From Stentor coeruleus (lineage: Eukaryota; Ciliophora; Heterotrichea; Heterotrichida; Stentoridae), in NCBI GenBank assembly GCA_001970955.1, contig MPUH01000357.1, positions 1 to 62,383 on the forward strand: a DNA stretch of 62,383 nucleotides, in the 5' to 3' direction. The translations under genes and the position numbers were made by a program. The notes under the pieces were generated by a model that saw only the letters and a list, made by a program, of their open reading frames with translations, did not search any database and had not been told where the DNA came from. Shown piece by piece: positions 1 to 8,485 of the stretch (within the stretch, counting starts at the first letter, position 1; each line of letters opens with the position of its first letter).

Positions 1-233
1 TCATTTTTTTCTTTTTCTTCATTAAAAAGTTTATATTTTCTTTCCTCTACTTTTTTTAATCGTATTCGATCTTCTTCAGCCCTTATTTCATATTCCATTC
101 TCTGAGCTTTTTGCTTCATATTTAAGTGCTCTAGATCAAACATCTCTTTCTCAAATTTCATGTCAAGCTTTTTTCGCAATTTTTCCTCTTTGATTTTTTC
201 AATTTTTTGTTTAATGGTTTCTATGTTTTTCAT
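1..233 (-). CDS. Coiled-coil protein, N-terminal part, cut by window edge
   Basis: On the minus strand an ATG at 233 opens a frame that runs without a stop off the left end. The peptide starts MKNIETIKQKIEKIKEEKL and continues as a very Lys/Glu/Arg-rich helix typical of a coiled coil; no other domain is visible. A second ATG at 345 opens a different frame (MNILLN...DPEYLAQLNTDISMF...KIET) that stops shortly after overlapping the coiled-coil frame. The two peptides read naturally as one N-terminus if one base is gained or lost near 230-240. I found no 15- or 16-nt GTA...AG intron that joins them, so the true start is unresolved. Function not recognised. Confidence 0.6.
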   Translation of the reverse strand, partial: MKNIETIKQKIEKIKEEKLRKKLDMKFEKEMFDLEHLNMKQKAQRMEYEIRAEEDRIRLKKVEERKYKLFNEEKEKN

Positions 234-345
234 AAGTTTCGATTTTAGAAATAAACATTGAGATATCTGTATTAAGCTGGGCTAGATATTCCGGGTCTAA
301 GTTGAAGACTGATTTCAAAAATTTTACGTTTAGTAGAATATTCAT

Positions 346-1424
346 TTTTATAGAATAAAGATGTTTAGTTTTTAATAAGTAATACTATGTAGTTTGTAAT
401 AGCAAAACATTTTTCAATTATTTTTTTTTGTTTGATTAGATTATAATTGAGATATAAGTCATGCTAATACATTTGTGTTGCAAATAGATAATATTAAAAA
501 CTATAGTAAATTTAATAAAGAAAAATTAGTAATTTGAGAGAGATTGGGTTAATATTATTATCAGTAAGCAATAATACAATTTTATTATCGAAAATTTGGA
601 CTATAGGGAATTTATAATAAAAAGTAACATTATAATTTATGAACTAAATTTAGATACAGATAAATTATTTTTCCTAATATTTGTTTATACTCGATAATTT
701 TATATTTTTATATATACTCTTCTATCATTTCTTCATCAAAATTTCAGATTTTCAATAATCGCCTGTAAGATTTTCTTTTATACTTGCTCGATACTAACTC
801 TTTCTAGTCTCTACTCTAAGTTTCTAATCATCCAAAAATTTCATCAGTAGGTCTGTGAAGTGGCTAATTTATTGTATTTTAAAATATTAAATCTTTTATT
901 AAATACCAAAAAACATTAACAGTTTTTTATTAATTACAGCATATCTTCTGCTAAATTTTCACATTAATCAAAAACTTTTTACTTATCAATTATTTAATTA
1001 AATTCTTATAACAGTAAAAAATACATGATTTTTCTTTAAAATCTCACTCTACCTAGCCCACAATCATTCACAACTAAATAATATTTCTCTTCCACCTATA
1101 AACAAAATTAAAAAAAAAATCAAAATTCTTACCAAAAGTTTTCTCAAACCTGCAAAAGTTCAGTATACCTCAACCTCTCTATAAAACTTATAAAAACCAA
1201 TTCAAATCCTAAACCCAATCATTCTTATCATCAATAAATCTCCCTCACATTCAAAAACCAACCTAATTTTCCGAATACCCAATCACCTAATAAAATCTTT
1301 CGAAACCAAAAAACCCCAACCAACCCCGAAAAAAACTTTAACATCTCCCAATCATCCCATCATCTTCCAATCATATCTCTCATCCCCTTTCTTATTTTAA
1401 AACCTATATAATACAATCTAAAAA
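346..1424. other. Intergenic, divergent promoter region
   Basis: No gene is visible. The left two thirds are very AT-rich. From about 1030 to 1424 the plus strand is rich in C and almost lacks G, the pattern seen before most plus-strand genes here. A CTATATAAT element lies about 15 nt before the ATG at 1425. Confidence 0.6.
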
Positions 1425-2408
1425 ATGGGAACAGTATGTGAGTCATGTTTAAAAGACTTAAGCAACACAAGCGCTCTGAACGAACTCGAAATAGAAAAAG
1501 TTAAAAAAATCCATAAAAGCCCTCACAAAAACCGTGTAATCCTCCAACCCTTTATAAAAATCCAAGCAGCTTGGCGTGGGTACAGTACCCGTAAAAAACT
1601 ATATATTCAGCTTCTAGAGAGCCCTTTAAACAAAATTGCCGAAAACAAGCTGGGAAAATTCAATTACTCAATCGAAACACATGGGATGATAAAAAAAGGT
1701 CCAGTCCGATACCCAAACAAATCAATTTACATAGGTGAATGGAGTCCAAAAACAAATACCCGTGAAGGTAAAGGTATACATATCTGGCATGATGGTTCAA
1801 GATATGAAGGATATTGGCATTCAGATAAAGCAAATGGTAAAGGAAGACTTATACATGGAGATGGGGATATATATGAAGGTGACTGGAAAAATGATAAAGC
1901 AGAAGGTAAAGGAACTTTTATACATACAGATGGAACAGTATATGAAGGAGAATGGTATAATGATAAACAACATGGACAAGGTTTAGAACGATGGCCTGAT
2001 GGAGCTTGGTATAAAGGAACTTATTATAAAGGATTTAAACAAGGATATGGGGAATTTTTTTGGGCTGATGGGAGTAGTTATAGAGGAGATTTTGTTCAGA
2101 ATTGTCTTGAAGGAAGAGGAACTTATCATTGGCCGAATTTAAGGACTTATACAGGAATGTGGAAAGATAATAAAATGCATGGCGATGGGGTTTTTAGATG
2201 GAGTGATGGAAGATGTTATATTGGTGCTTATGTTGATGATTTAAAACATGGAAAAGGAGAATTTAGATGGCCTGATGGAAGGGTACTTAAAGGAATATGG
2301 AAGAATGGGAAGCAGGATGGTGAAGCTGTTATTGCATTTTTGGATGGGCAGAAAAAAATTACGTATTGGGATATGGGAAAACAGATCACTATAAATAAGA
2401 ATATGTAA
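1425..2408 (+). CDS. IQ-motif and MORN-repeat protein, Met-Gly N-terminus
   Basis: The protein has 327 residues. The N-terminus is MGTVCESC, a possible myristoylation site (Gly2) with Cys5 and Cys8 as palmitoylation candidates. Residues 46-58 hold a good IQ motif (IQAAWRGYSTRKK), which in other proteins binds calmodulin or a related light chain. From about residue 100 to the end there are roughly nine MORN repeats (YEGxWxxxKxHGxG pattern). MORN repeats commonly form elongated scaffolds that bind lipids or proteins at membranes and ciliary structures. The likely role is a calmodulin-responsive cortical or ciliary scaffold; this is inference. The start is the only upstream ATG and is preceded by a TATAAT-like element. 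Ends in TAA. Confidence 0.9.
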   Translation: MGTVCESCLKDLSNTSALNELEIEKVKKIHKSPHKNRVILQPFIKIQAAWRGYSTRKKLYIQLLESPLNKIAENKLGKFNYSIETHGMIKKGPVRYPNKSIYIGEWSPKTNTREGKGIHIWHDGSRYEGYWHSDKANGKGRLIHGDGDIYEGDWKNDKAEGKGTFIHTDGTVYEGEWYNDKQHGQGLERWPDGAWYKGTYYKGFKQGYGEFFWADGSSYRGDFVQNCLEGRGTYHWPNLRTYTGMWKDNKMHGDGVFRWSDGRCYIGAYVDDLKHGKGEFRWPDGRVLKGIWKNGKQDGEAVIAFLDGQKKITYWDMGKQITINKNM

Positions 2409-2861
2409 TTCATGATATTTTTTTTTAAAGGTGGAAATGGAAAATTTGTAGGATTATTAGAATTTTGGTTGTGTTTAAAAGTGGATTTTTTTGGGTTTTG
2501 ATAAGAGTTGGAGAGCTTATATGATTTTTTTTGAAAATAAAATGCTAGGGATATGGATATTGTTATTGGGAAGGTTTGTGGATAGGTTAATTTTTATAAG
2601 TTTGGTCAACTGATAGAATGTGCAAATGTGTTTAAATTATTGTTTTTATTTTTAAAGTTATCATTTCTTATAAATACCTTGCAAAATACCAATGAGGCAT
2701 ATTATTCAAATCTTTTGCAAATTATATAAAATTGTATTAGATCTACATAAATTTATAAAAATATTCTCTCACAGATATTCCTTTAAAACCAAATCTCATA
2801 TTTTCCAACTTTATCTCAACTCCTTAAGTTATTATCTTTTATTAGATACAAATATTATCAT
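2409..2861. other. Intergenic with GC-skew switch
   Basis: No gene. The plus strand is G-rich and C-poor up to about 2650 (3' flank of the MORN gene), then C-rich and G-poor from about 2680 to 2861 (5' flank of the next gene). Confidence 0.6.
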
Positions 2862-3542
2862 ATGTCTGATTTAAGATTTCATAGAATCAGGAACTCTTTC
2901 CAAAGACAATATACAAACCCTATACATCGAACACCTCAACGTATACAATTCCGCAGAAGCAGCCGATGCTCTGGTTCATGTCAAAAAGAAAGCCAATACC
3001 CAAGGTTTTCTGAAGACTTAAACCTAAACGATCTAAACCTAGGTGATTCTCTATCTTCTCATGCATATCAATCAATATTCAACTCATCCAATTCAAAAAA
3101 CATTCTAACTCATGATACTTCAAGTCCACTATCCTTACAACCTAAAACAAAAACAAGAAATCATATAAAAAAACATCATACCCGAATAGAATCTTTAGAT
3201 ATTCTAGTCAAACATTGTGAAAGTATGCGTGTAGCTAGTAAGACAAGTAGAATATTATTAAAACATAATAGAAAAGCTTGTAATTCGATAAAGAGGATAA
3301 AAAAAGATATCGAGTCTTGTCAGAAAATAAATCCAGAATTAGCTTCTACGCAGAAAACAGAAAGGAATCTTAAGATGGATGCTCAGATATTAAGATTAGA
3401 ACTTGGGTTGGAAACGGAGAAACATCAGGGGAAAAGGAAAAAAATTTGGAAATTCGCCACACCGGCTATAACGAAAAAGACTGAAAGGCTTATACAAGCT
3501 ATTGAGAAACATTTTGAGTCAAGAAAAAATCTCAAGAAATAA
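2862..3542 (+). CDS. Basic protein of unknown function
   Basis: An open frame of 226 residues, not recognised. The N-terminal half is rich in Arg, Ser and Asn. The C-terminal half (from about residue 105) is Lys-rich, predicted helical and possibly coiled coil (ESLDILVKHCESMRVAS..., ERLIQAIEKHFESRKNLKK). No signal peptide or membrane segment is visible. The ATG follows an ATATTATC element and the upstream flank is C-rich, as for other real plus-strand genes here, which supports this being a gene. Ends in TAA. It could be a cytoskeletal or nuclear protein; no function is claimed. Confidence 0.65.
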   Translation: MSDLRFHRIRNSFQRQYTNPIHRTPQRIQFRRSSRCSGSCQKESQYPRFSEDLNLNDLNLGDSLSSHAYQSIFNSSNSKNILTHDTSSPLSLQPKTKTRNHIKKHHTRIESLDILVKHCESMRVASKTSRILLKHNRKACNSIKRIKKDIESCQKINPELASTQKTERNLKMDAQILRLELGLETEKHQGKRKKIWKFATPAITKKTERLIQAIEKHFESRKNLKK

Positions 3543-3630
3543 TTAGAATGTTGTTATATATAAGGTAATTTGAATATATGAGTTAAAGATGAAAATATTG
3601 GTTTTGGTTTATGATGATTGAAGGATTTTT

Positions 3631-3747
3631 TGAGTGTGTTGAGAGGATTAGGTTTTTTAGAATGAAGATTTTGTTAGATGGTATAATTNTGAGTGTGTTG
3701 AGAGGATTAGGTTTTTTAGAATGAAGATTTTGTTAGATGGTATAATT
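3631..3747. repeat. Exact 58-bp direct repeat around a single N
   Basis: Bases 3631-3688 are repeated exactly at 3690-3747 with one N at 3689 between them. This looks like an unmerged contig overlap, not a biological repeat. It lies in the 328-bp gap between two genes, which is otherwise G-rich 3' flank turning AT-rich; no gene is seen there. Confidence 0.85.
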
Positions 3748-3870
3748 TAGAAGAGATTTATGACGGTGAAGAATTTTTTATTTAGATAATATGTTTGAGG
3801 ATGATTTTTTGAGTATAAATTTATTGTTTTCTTCTTTCAAAATCTAAAATCCATTATTCATTCAATAAAA

Positions 3871-4614
3871 ATGGGCTGCTGTGAAAATCGTGACGTAAAA
3901 ACCATATAGAAAAGTCCGAAACCTGTAGAACAAATAGACAGAGATTATAGTTTGGTTTCCAAAGAGGCTAAAATACTGAATATTCAAACGCTTTCAAATG
4001 CAAAAGATAAGAAAATTTTAGATATTTTTACTCATATAAAAGAACTGGATGCCAAAGAAGATTGGGAATTAGTGAAAAAAGAAGAGAATTTGGAAATAAA
4101 AAAACGTTTAGGTAGCAAATATTCGAGTGATTTAATAGTATCAAAACTTCAGTTTACATTTGATTCTTATGTCCCCCTGATAATTGTATTAGATGAACTC
4201 AATTTAGAAGCTCACAGAAAGCAATGGGATACAAATTTTGCAGTATATGAGAATATTGAGGAAGATTCACCAAATAACTTTTTGCTGTATTCAGTCTTCA
4301 GTATTTTATTTTTCAAAACAGAATACCTTGAAAGAAAATCAGTTATTCTTGAAGATAGCACAGTTTCCATAGTTGTCTATTCAGTAGAAGATGACCGGAA
4401 GCCTATAACAAAATCAATAACCAGAGCTCACACCCACCTAAGTATTATGGCAATTTCTGAAAAAGACGGGCAGACTCAAATGACTGTTTTCAACCAAACC
4501 GACCCTAATAGCACAGTAGGTAAAATGGGTACAACCATAGGTATCACAAAACTAAGCGATTGGGCCAATGCTTTAAAAAAACGAGTAGCTAAAGTCATGA
4601 ACACCCACAAATAG
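3871..4614 (+). CDS. Lipid-anchored START-like domain protein, one 15-nt intron
   Basis: Exons are 3871-3894 and 3910-4614 (242 residues). The first exon encodes MGCCENRD, a strong dual lipidation motif (Gly2 myristoyl, Cys3/Cys4 palmitoyl). The intron GTAAAAACCATATAG contains an in-frame TAG, so without splicing the N-terminus is lost. The rest resembles a START/SRPBCC lipid-binding domain: WELVKKEENLEIKKR near residue 60, a central DELNLEAHRKQWD segment, then strands with alternating hydrophobic residues and a C-terminal amphipathic helix (KLSDWANALKKRVAKVM). START domains bind sterols or phospholipids and move them between membranes. Ligand unknown. The family call is from pattern only. 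Confidence 0.8.
3895..3909 (+). other. 15-nt spliceosomal intron, phase 0
   Basis: GTAAAAACCATATAG. Removing it joins ATG...GAC to AAA AGT CCG and gives a continuous frame. It has GT-AG ends and an in-frame TAG if retained. Confidence 0.85.
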
Positions 4615-4873
4615 CATAACTTAACCTCAAAAAAACTCAATTTTTTATTCATAAATCCTTAAAAGCTTATTTTTAACATCAAAATCCTAATATTTTATAA
4701 CTTTTATTAAAACCATATCCCAACAAGAAACTTCCAAGCTAAAATCATGACAAAAATCCTTTTATTATACAAAAAAAAATATAATTTATATACAAACTTT
4801 ATATCCTAAGAGGATTTTATATAAAACTAAGTTAATTTAAACTATAAATCTAAGTCTGATTATTTTATTACAT

Positions 4874-5197
4874 TTAATGCTTTGATTTCTTCTTGAGTTC
4901 TGGTTCATCTTTCTTGTGTTTACTTGCTCTTTTTTTATGATATTGTTTTGCATTATATTTATCTCTGCAACTTTCAAGTCGTATTATAAAGGATTCTAAA
5001 CCTCTTTGGGTTAGTTCTTGAGAAATAAGAGTTGCTAGTTCGGCTTGGGAAATTGTTAGACCTTGAGACCTTGCTTGATAATAGTCTGGTAGAAGTGCTT
5101 TACCTGATTTTTCCCCATACAATTTACTCATAAGATCAAGCTCGGTTAATCCTTCAGCTCTAGCGCTTTCAAAATATTTTACAAGTTTTTCATCCAT
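4874..5197 (-). CDS. Small basic protein of unknown function
   Basis: A frame of 107 residues starting MDEKLVKYFESARAEGL. The first 75 residues look like a compact helical domain (LTELDLMSKLYGEKSG, YYQARSQGLTISQAE). The last 25 are almost entirely Lys/Arg/His/Glu (KKRASKHKKDEPELKKKSKH), resembling nuclear or RNA-binding tails. I do not recognise the family. It is convergent with the START-like gene, and the 259-bp gap between them is C-rich on the plus strand, the expected 3' flank of a minus-strand gene. Ends in TAA. Likely a real conserved small gene; function unknown. Confidence 0.6.
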   Translation of the reverse strand: MDEKLVKYFESARAEGLTELDLMSKLYGEKSGKALLPDYYQARSQGLTISQAELATLISQELTQRGLESFIIRLESCRDKYNAKQYHKKRASKHKKDEPELKKKSKH

Positions 5198-5915
5198 TTA
5201 CTTAGATTGAATGCTTAAAGACTTTTTCATAGTTATTATACAAATATAAATTTTAAAATTACATAGAAAATGCGTTAATTTGTAGGATAACAGGTTTTAG
5301 TTGCTTGTATTGTAAAGGAATTTAATGATATAATATGCATTTATAAGTGTAGATTGATTAATCGGTTTTTGTATTGCAGTTAAGTATAAAGGGAAATATT
5401 TTTATGTAGTGATATATATATATGGTTTATATATAATTTAGCATTAAAATTACGATAGTAAAAATATATGTTAGTTTGTGAAAAGTCACATAACCAGCGA
5501 CAATGAGTAATTTAACATACCGAATCTGCCCAAAGAGATCATAGGACAAACAAACCTCGATCGGACAAGATTTAAGCCATACCACCTTAACTATCACCCA
5601 CTTTAATCTTTAATCTTTTAATCTTAGTTTGTGAATAGTTTTTATTATATTAATAAATATCATTATCAATATAATAAAAAAAAAATACTTATTTACATCA
5701 AATACCTATCATCAATTATCATAATCCCAATCAGGACAATACTCCATTGTATATAAAAAATCATAACCTATTTATTTTTTCTATATTTTATCATCAAAAT
5801 ACCAAAACCTTATCACATTCACCCTATTCCTAATACCTTAAAAGTTTTATAAAACTAATACCTCGTATCTTTCCTTCACCCCACTCTAATCTTTTATCTC
5901 CATAAGCATATCCCA
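5198..5915. other. Intergenic containing a SINE-like insert
   Basis: No protein gene. It contains the direct-repeat-bounded GC-richer segment described separately (5471-5635). From about 5690 to 5915 it is C-rich on the plus strand, matching the 3' flank of the minus-strand MORN gene. Confidence 0.6.
5471..5635 (+). mobile_element. Candidate short retroposon (SINE-like) with 12-bp flanking direct repeats
   Basis: The 12-mer TTAGTTTGTGAA occurs at 5471-5482 and again at 5624-5635; allowing one mismatch the match extends to 16 nt. Between them is a 141-bp segment clearly richer in G and C than its surroundings. On the plus strand it ends in a simple tail of three TTTAATC-like units directly before the second repeat. 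Flanking direct repeats plus a 3' simple-sequence tail are hallmarks of target-primed retroposition of a small RNA. I could not match the body to a tRNA, 5S, snRNA or SRP RNA, and clear Pol III A/B boxes are not evident. A non-mobile ncRNA gene is the alternative. Confidence 0.4.
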
Positions 5916-7055
5916 TTATCTAATCTGCATTTTATTCTTAAAAATCTCAAAGCTATTCATCTCTGCTGCTTTAATATAAATCTGCCTTCCTAAAGACTCA
6001 TTATAATATATCATATCCCCATTTTCACATTGTCTCCATTCTCCTTCCACAACCTGATTATCCTGCAGAGTCAATCTTCCATACCCATTAGCAAGGCTAT
6101 TTAAAAACCTTCCTTCAAAAACTTTCCCATCAGCCCATTGAAAAACTCCATATCCATGCATTTTATCATCTTTCCATTCTCCATCATAAACACTACTATC
6201 TCCCCATATCCTTTTCCCTTTACCTTCAGCTTTATGTGAAATAAAATCCCCTATATAAATACTTCCATCTGTAAGTTTAAGTTTCCCTTTACCATGTCTA
6301 AGATTTTTCCTATATTCTCCTTCATATTCAGTGCCATTAGCCCATGACTCTTTACCTATACCCATAAGTTTTCCTTTTTTAAACATCCCTTCATATTTAG
6401 TCCCATCATTTGATATATGAATAGCACTACCATGAAGTTTCCCTTTTCTAAATTCCCCTTGATAAATATCCCCATTATTTGATATTAATCTACCCATACC
6501 ATGAGGTTTACCTTCAAAGAAATATCCAATATACTTCCCATTCTTATCAACTTTTATACCTCGTCCATGAGGTCGACCTTCTGAATCAGATTCCCCTCGA
6601 TATATCGACTCATTTACCCCTGGGGAATAATTCCTTAACGTATAATCCAAACTAGCATTTGCTGGGATTGTTAGGTTTACTTTAGACATATCTTCTGTGT
6701 CTATCATAATATTTGAAATCAAAAACTCATTTATTTCACTGTCTGTGATCTCGTTTATTGTATTTAAGGATATTGTTTGTCGAATTGTTTTAAATTTATC
6801 AGAAACTGAAACCCTTTCAGGATTTGGGGACATTTCTAAGTCACTAGATTCAAAATCTATTGATGAAATTTCTTCTTTAACTTCAATATTTGACTTCTCA
6901 TATGATTCGTTGTCTAAACTTAAAGTTCGATGGGAGCAGTTTATTGGAGGTGGATATTTTTCTGGACTTTCTGTTTTTTTCATTTCGAAGTCTTCGCTTT
7001 GTTTTGCCCGAGTGTGTTCTTTACAGCATGTGCAATACACACAATTATTTCCCAT
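5916..7055 (-). CDS. MORN-repeat protein with lipidation motif
   Basis: The protein has 379 residues. The N-terminus MGNNCVYCTCC offers Gly2 for myristoylation and Cys5, 8, 10 and 11 for palmitoylation. Residues 20-140 are acidic, Ser-rich and probably disordered. From about residue 150 to 345 there are about nine MORN repeats (YxGxFxxGKxHGxG), followed by a short tail. It likely acts as a membrane-anchored scaffold, as for other MORN proteins. The start codon lies only 6 nt after the stop of the upstream TBC gene on the same strand, so its promoter must lie within that gene or the two share a transcript. Ends in TAA. Confidence 0.9.
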   Translation of the reverse strand: MGNNCVYCTCCKEHTRAKQSEDFEMKKTESPEKYPPPINCSHRTLSLDNESYEKSNIEVKEEISSIDFESSDLEMSPNPERVSVSDKFKTIRQTISLNTINEITDSEINEFLISNIMIDTEDMSKVNLTIPANASLDYTLRNYSPGVNESIYRGESDSEGRPHGRGIKVDKNGKYIGYFFEGKPHGMGRLISNNGDIYQGEFRKGKLHGSAIHISNDGTKYEGMFKKGKLMGIGKESWANGTEYEGEYRKNLRHGKGKLKLTDGSIYIGDFISHKAEGKGKRIWGDSSVYDGEWKDDKMHGYGVFQWADGKVFEGRFLNSLANGYGRLTLQDNQVVEGEWRQCENGDMIYYNESLGRQIYIKAAEMNSFEIFKNKMQIR

Positions 7056-7061
7056 TTTAAA

Positions 7062-8069
7062 TTATTTAAGGTGGCTGGGAGAATTGCTAAACCATGAGAA
7101 ATAAATATAAGCTTGGGAAAGAAGTTCTTCAATGTCTCTTTGTTGCCATGTGTCAGTTGGCAGGTTTTGTAAGAAAATTAGGATTTCATTGAAACTTGTT
7201 TTACGTAAGGTGTCCTTCCATTTTAGAATAAGGGATACCGCTACATATATGCTCAAAATACGGAATCCATCACTAATTGATAGAAGCCCATCCCACAAAC
7301 GGAATAACAAACTTAAAGGAAACTCTCTAATAAACATACAATTCAGCCAACGAAAGCTAAAATGCATCATCTCCAACTGCTCATCTTTAAAATGGTGGGC
7401 AAGTGGTTGGTCAATCCTCATCAAAATATCCTGTATTTTCATCAAAGCAACCTGTATCCCAGAGCTTGAAGGAAAGAAATAATCTAACACTGAATCAACA
7501 ACATTAGATAAACACCAATATGTATCAGCTTCAATATCTCTTAAATGTAAAGGAAAAGCTCCAAGTTCAGTCAAAATATTAAATTCACATAAAGGGGTAA
7601 GAAAAACAATCAAAAAAATCGAACACAAATCATTTATCCCTTGAACATATCCACTAACAGGATGTCTTATAGCCCAAATATAAAGAATTCTTCTAAGCAT
7701 TTCTTGGATTTCTTGTGTTTTAAATATTGGCACAGTGCTTTGTGTTCTTGGTATATCATCATTAATCTGTTTCATGTCTATCAAGTGTTTTTCAGTCTGA
7801 TGCTCAGATCTTGCATCGTAGATTTGTGAACAATAATGAAAATATTCTGTCCTTTTACGTTCTAAGAGTGTTTCTCTACGACTTGAACTTGTTGGTAGAT
7901 AGCCGATTAGGAGTTTCCAGATAATTGCCCTGTTGTTATCTTCGGCACCATGCCAGATTAGACTTCGCAGTTTTGTCAGATCACAGTCTTCTGCGTTTAT
8001 TTCTTTGAGTATTTGCTGATTACGCCTCGAGGTTAGTGAGGAGTTTTTTTTTTCATCTTCATTCATCAT
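7062..8069 (-). CDS. TBC1D22: TBC1D22-type Rab GTPase-activating protein
   Basis: The protein has 335 residues, nearly all TBC domain. It begins with the LRSLIWHG...R..IWKLLIGYLP block and a variant of the Arg-finger motif (QINDDIPRT, matching IxxDxxR). The Gln finger is in SGYVQGIND. Later blocks IEADTYWCLS, FSFRWLNCMFIREFPL, RLWD and FLQNLPTDTW are distinctive of the TBC1D22 subfamily. These proteins stimulate GTP hydrolysis by Rab GTPases, and TBC1D22 members are associated with the Golgi. The animal proteins have a long N-terminal extension that is absent here. Both catalytic fingers are present, so activity is expected. It stops 6 nt before the MORN gene. The ATG at 8069 is preceded by a G-rich plus-strand flank, C-rich on the coding strand. 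Confidence 0.92.
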   Translation of the reverse strand: MMNEDEKKNSSLTSRRNQQILKEINAEDCDLTKLRSLIWHGAEDNNRAIIWKLLIGYLPTSSSRRETLLERKRTEYFHYCSQIYDARSEHQTEKHLIDMKQINDDIPRTQSTVPIFKTQEIQEMLRRILYIWAIRHPVSGYVQGINDLCSIFLIVFLTPLCEFNILTELGAFPLHLRDIEADTYWCLSNVVDSVLDYFFPSSSGIQVALMKIQDILMRIDQPLAHHFKDEQLEMMHFSFRWLNCMFIREFPLSLLFRLWDGLLSISDGFRILSIYVAVSLILKWKDTLRKTSFNEILIFLQNLPTDTWQQRDIEELLSQAYIYFSWFSNSPSHLK

Positions 8070-8485
8070 GAGCAGATAATGAATATTTTTATCACTTTTG
8101 GAAGATATAAAATTGGATTAAGATAAAAAGTTAAAGGGAAAAATGTAAGGTTGAAGATTTGTAGAGGATTTTATGGTGATAAGAGTATGATTTAAAAGGA
8201 GATATTGAGGAAGAAAACTGGTATTTGTATTATAATATAAAGTTTTATATATTGGATTGTATGATTTTAATTATCTTTCTTAAATTCAGAATCAAGGGTT
8301 TTCTTGTGATAATATTAGAGTTTATAATAAGAAATAAGTATATATTTTATAATAAAGTTCAGTACTTATTTTATTTAAACCCAAAGCCTAAATGTTTACT
8401 TTCCCACCTTAAATCTTATAAATCACAAATTCCTATACAAAATTGTCAAAAAAATCCCTATAATTAGATATTAATTCAAAAAACA
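8070..8485. promoter_or_regulatory. Divergent promoter region between TBC and IQ genes
   Basis: The plus strand is G-rich from 8070 to about 8220 (C-rich on the minus strand, upstream of the TBC gene) and becomes C-rich near 8380-8470 (upstream of the plus-strand gene). CCTATAATTAGA lies about 20 nt before the ATG at 8486. No gene is seen. Confidence 0.45.

Noticed and set aside
5483..5623. Known snRNA, 5S, SRP or tRNA gene within the GC-richer island
   Set aside because: None of the conserved sequence blocks I know for these RNAs could be found on either strand.
8225..8467. 80-residue plus-strand frame upstream of the 1003-residue gene
   Set aside because: Hydrophobic low-complexity translation of AT-rich spacer; it overlaps the promoter region and has no conserved motif.
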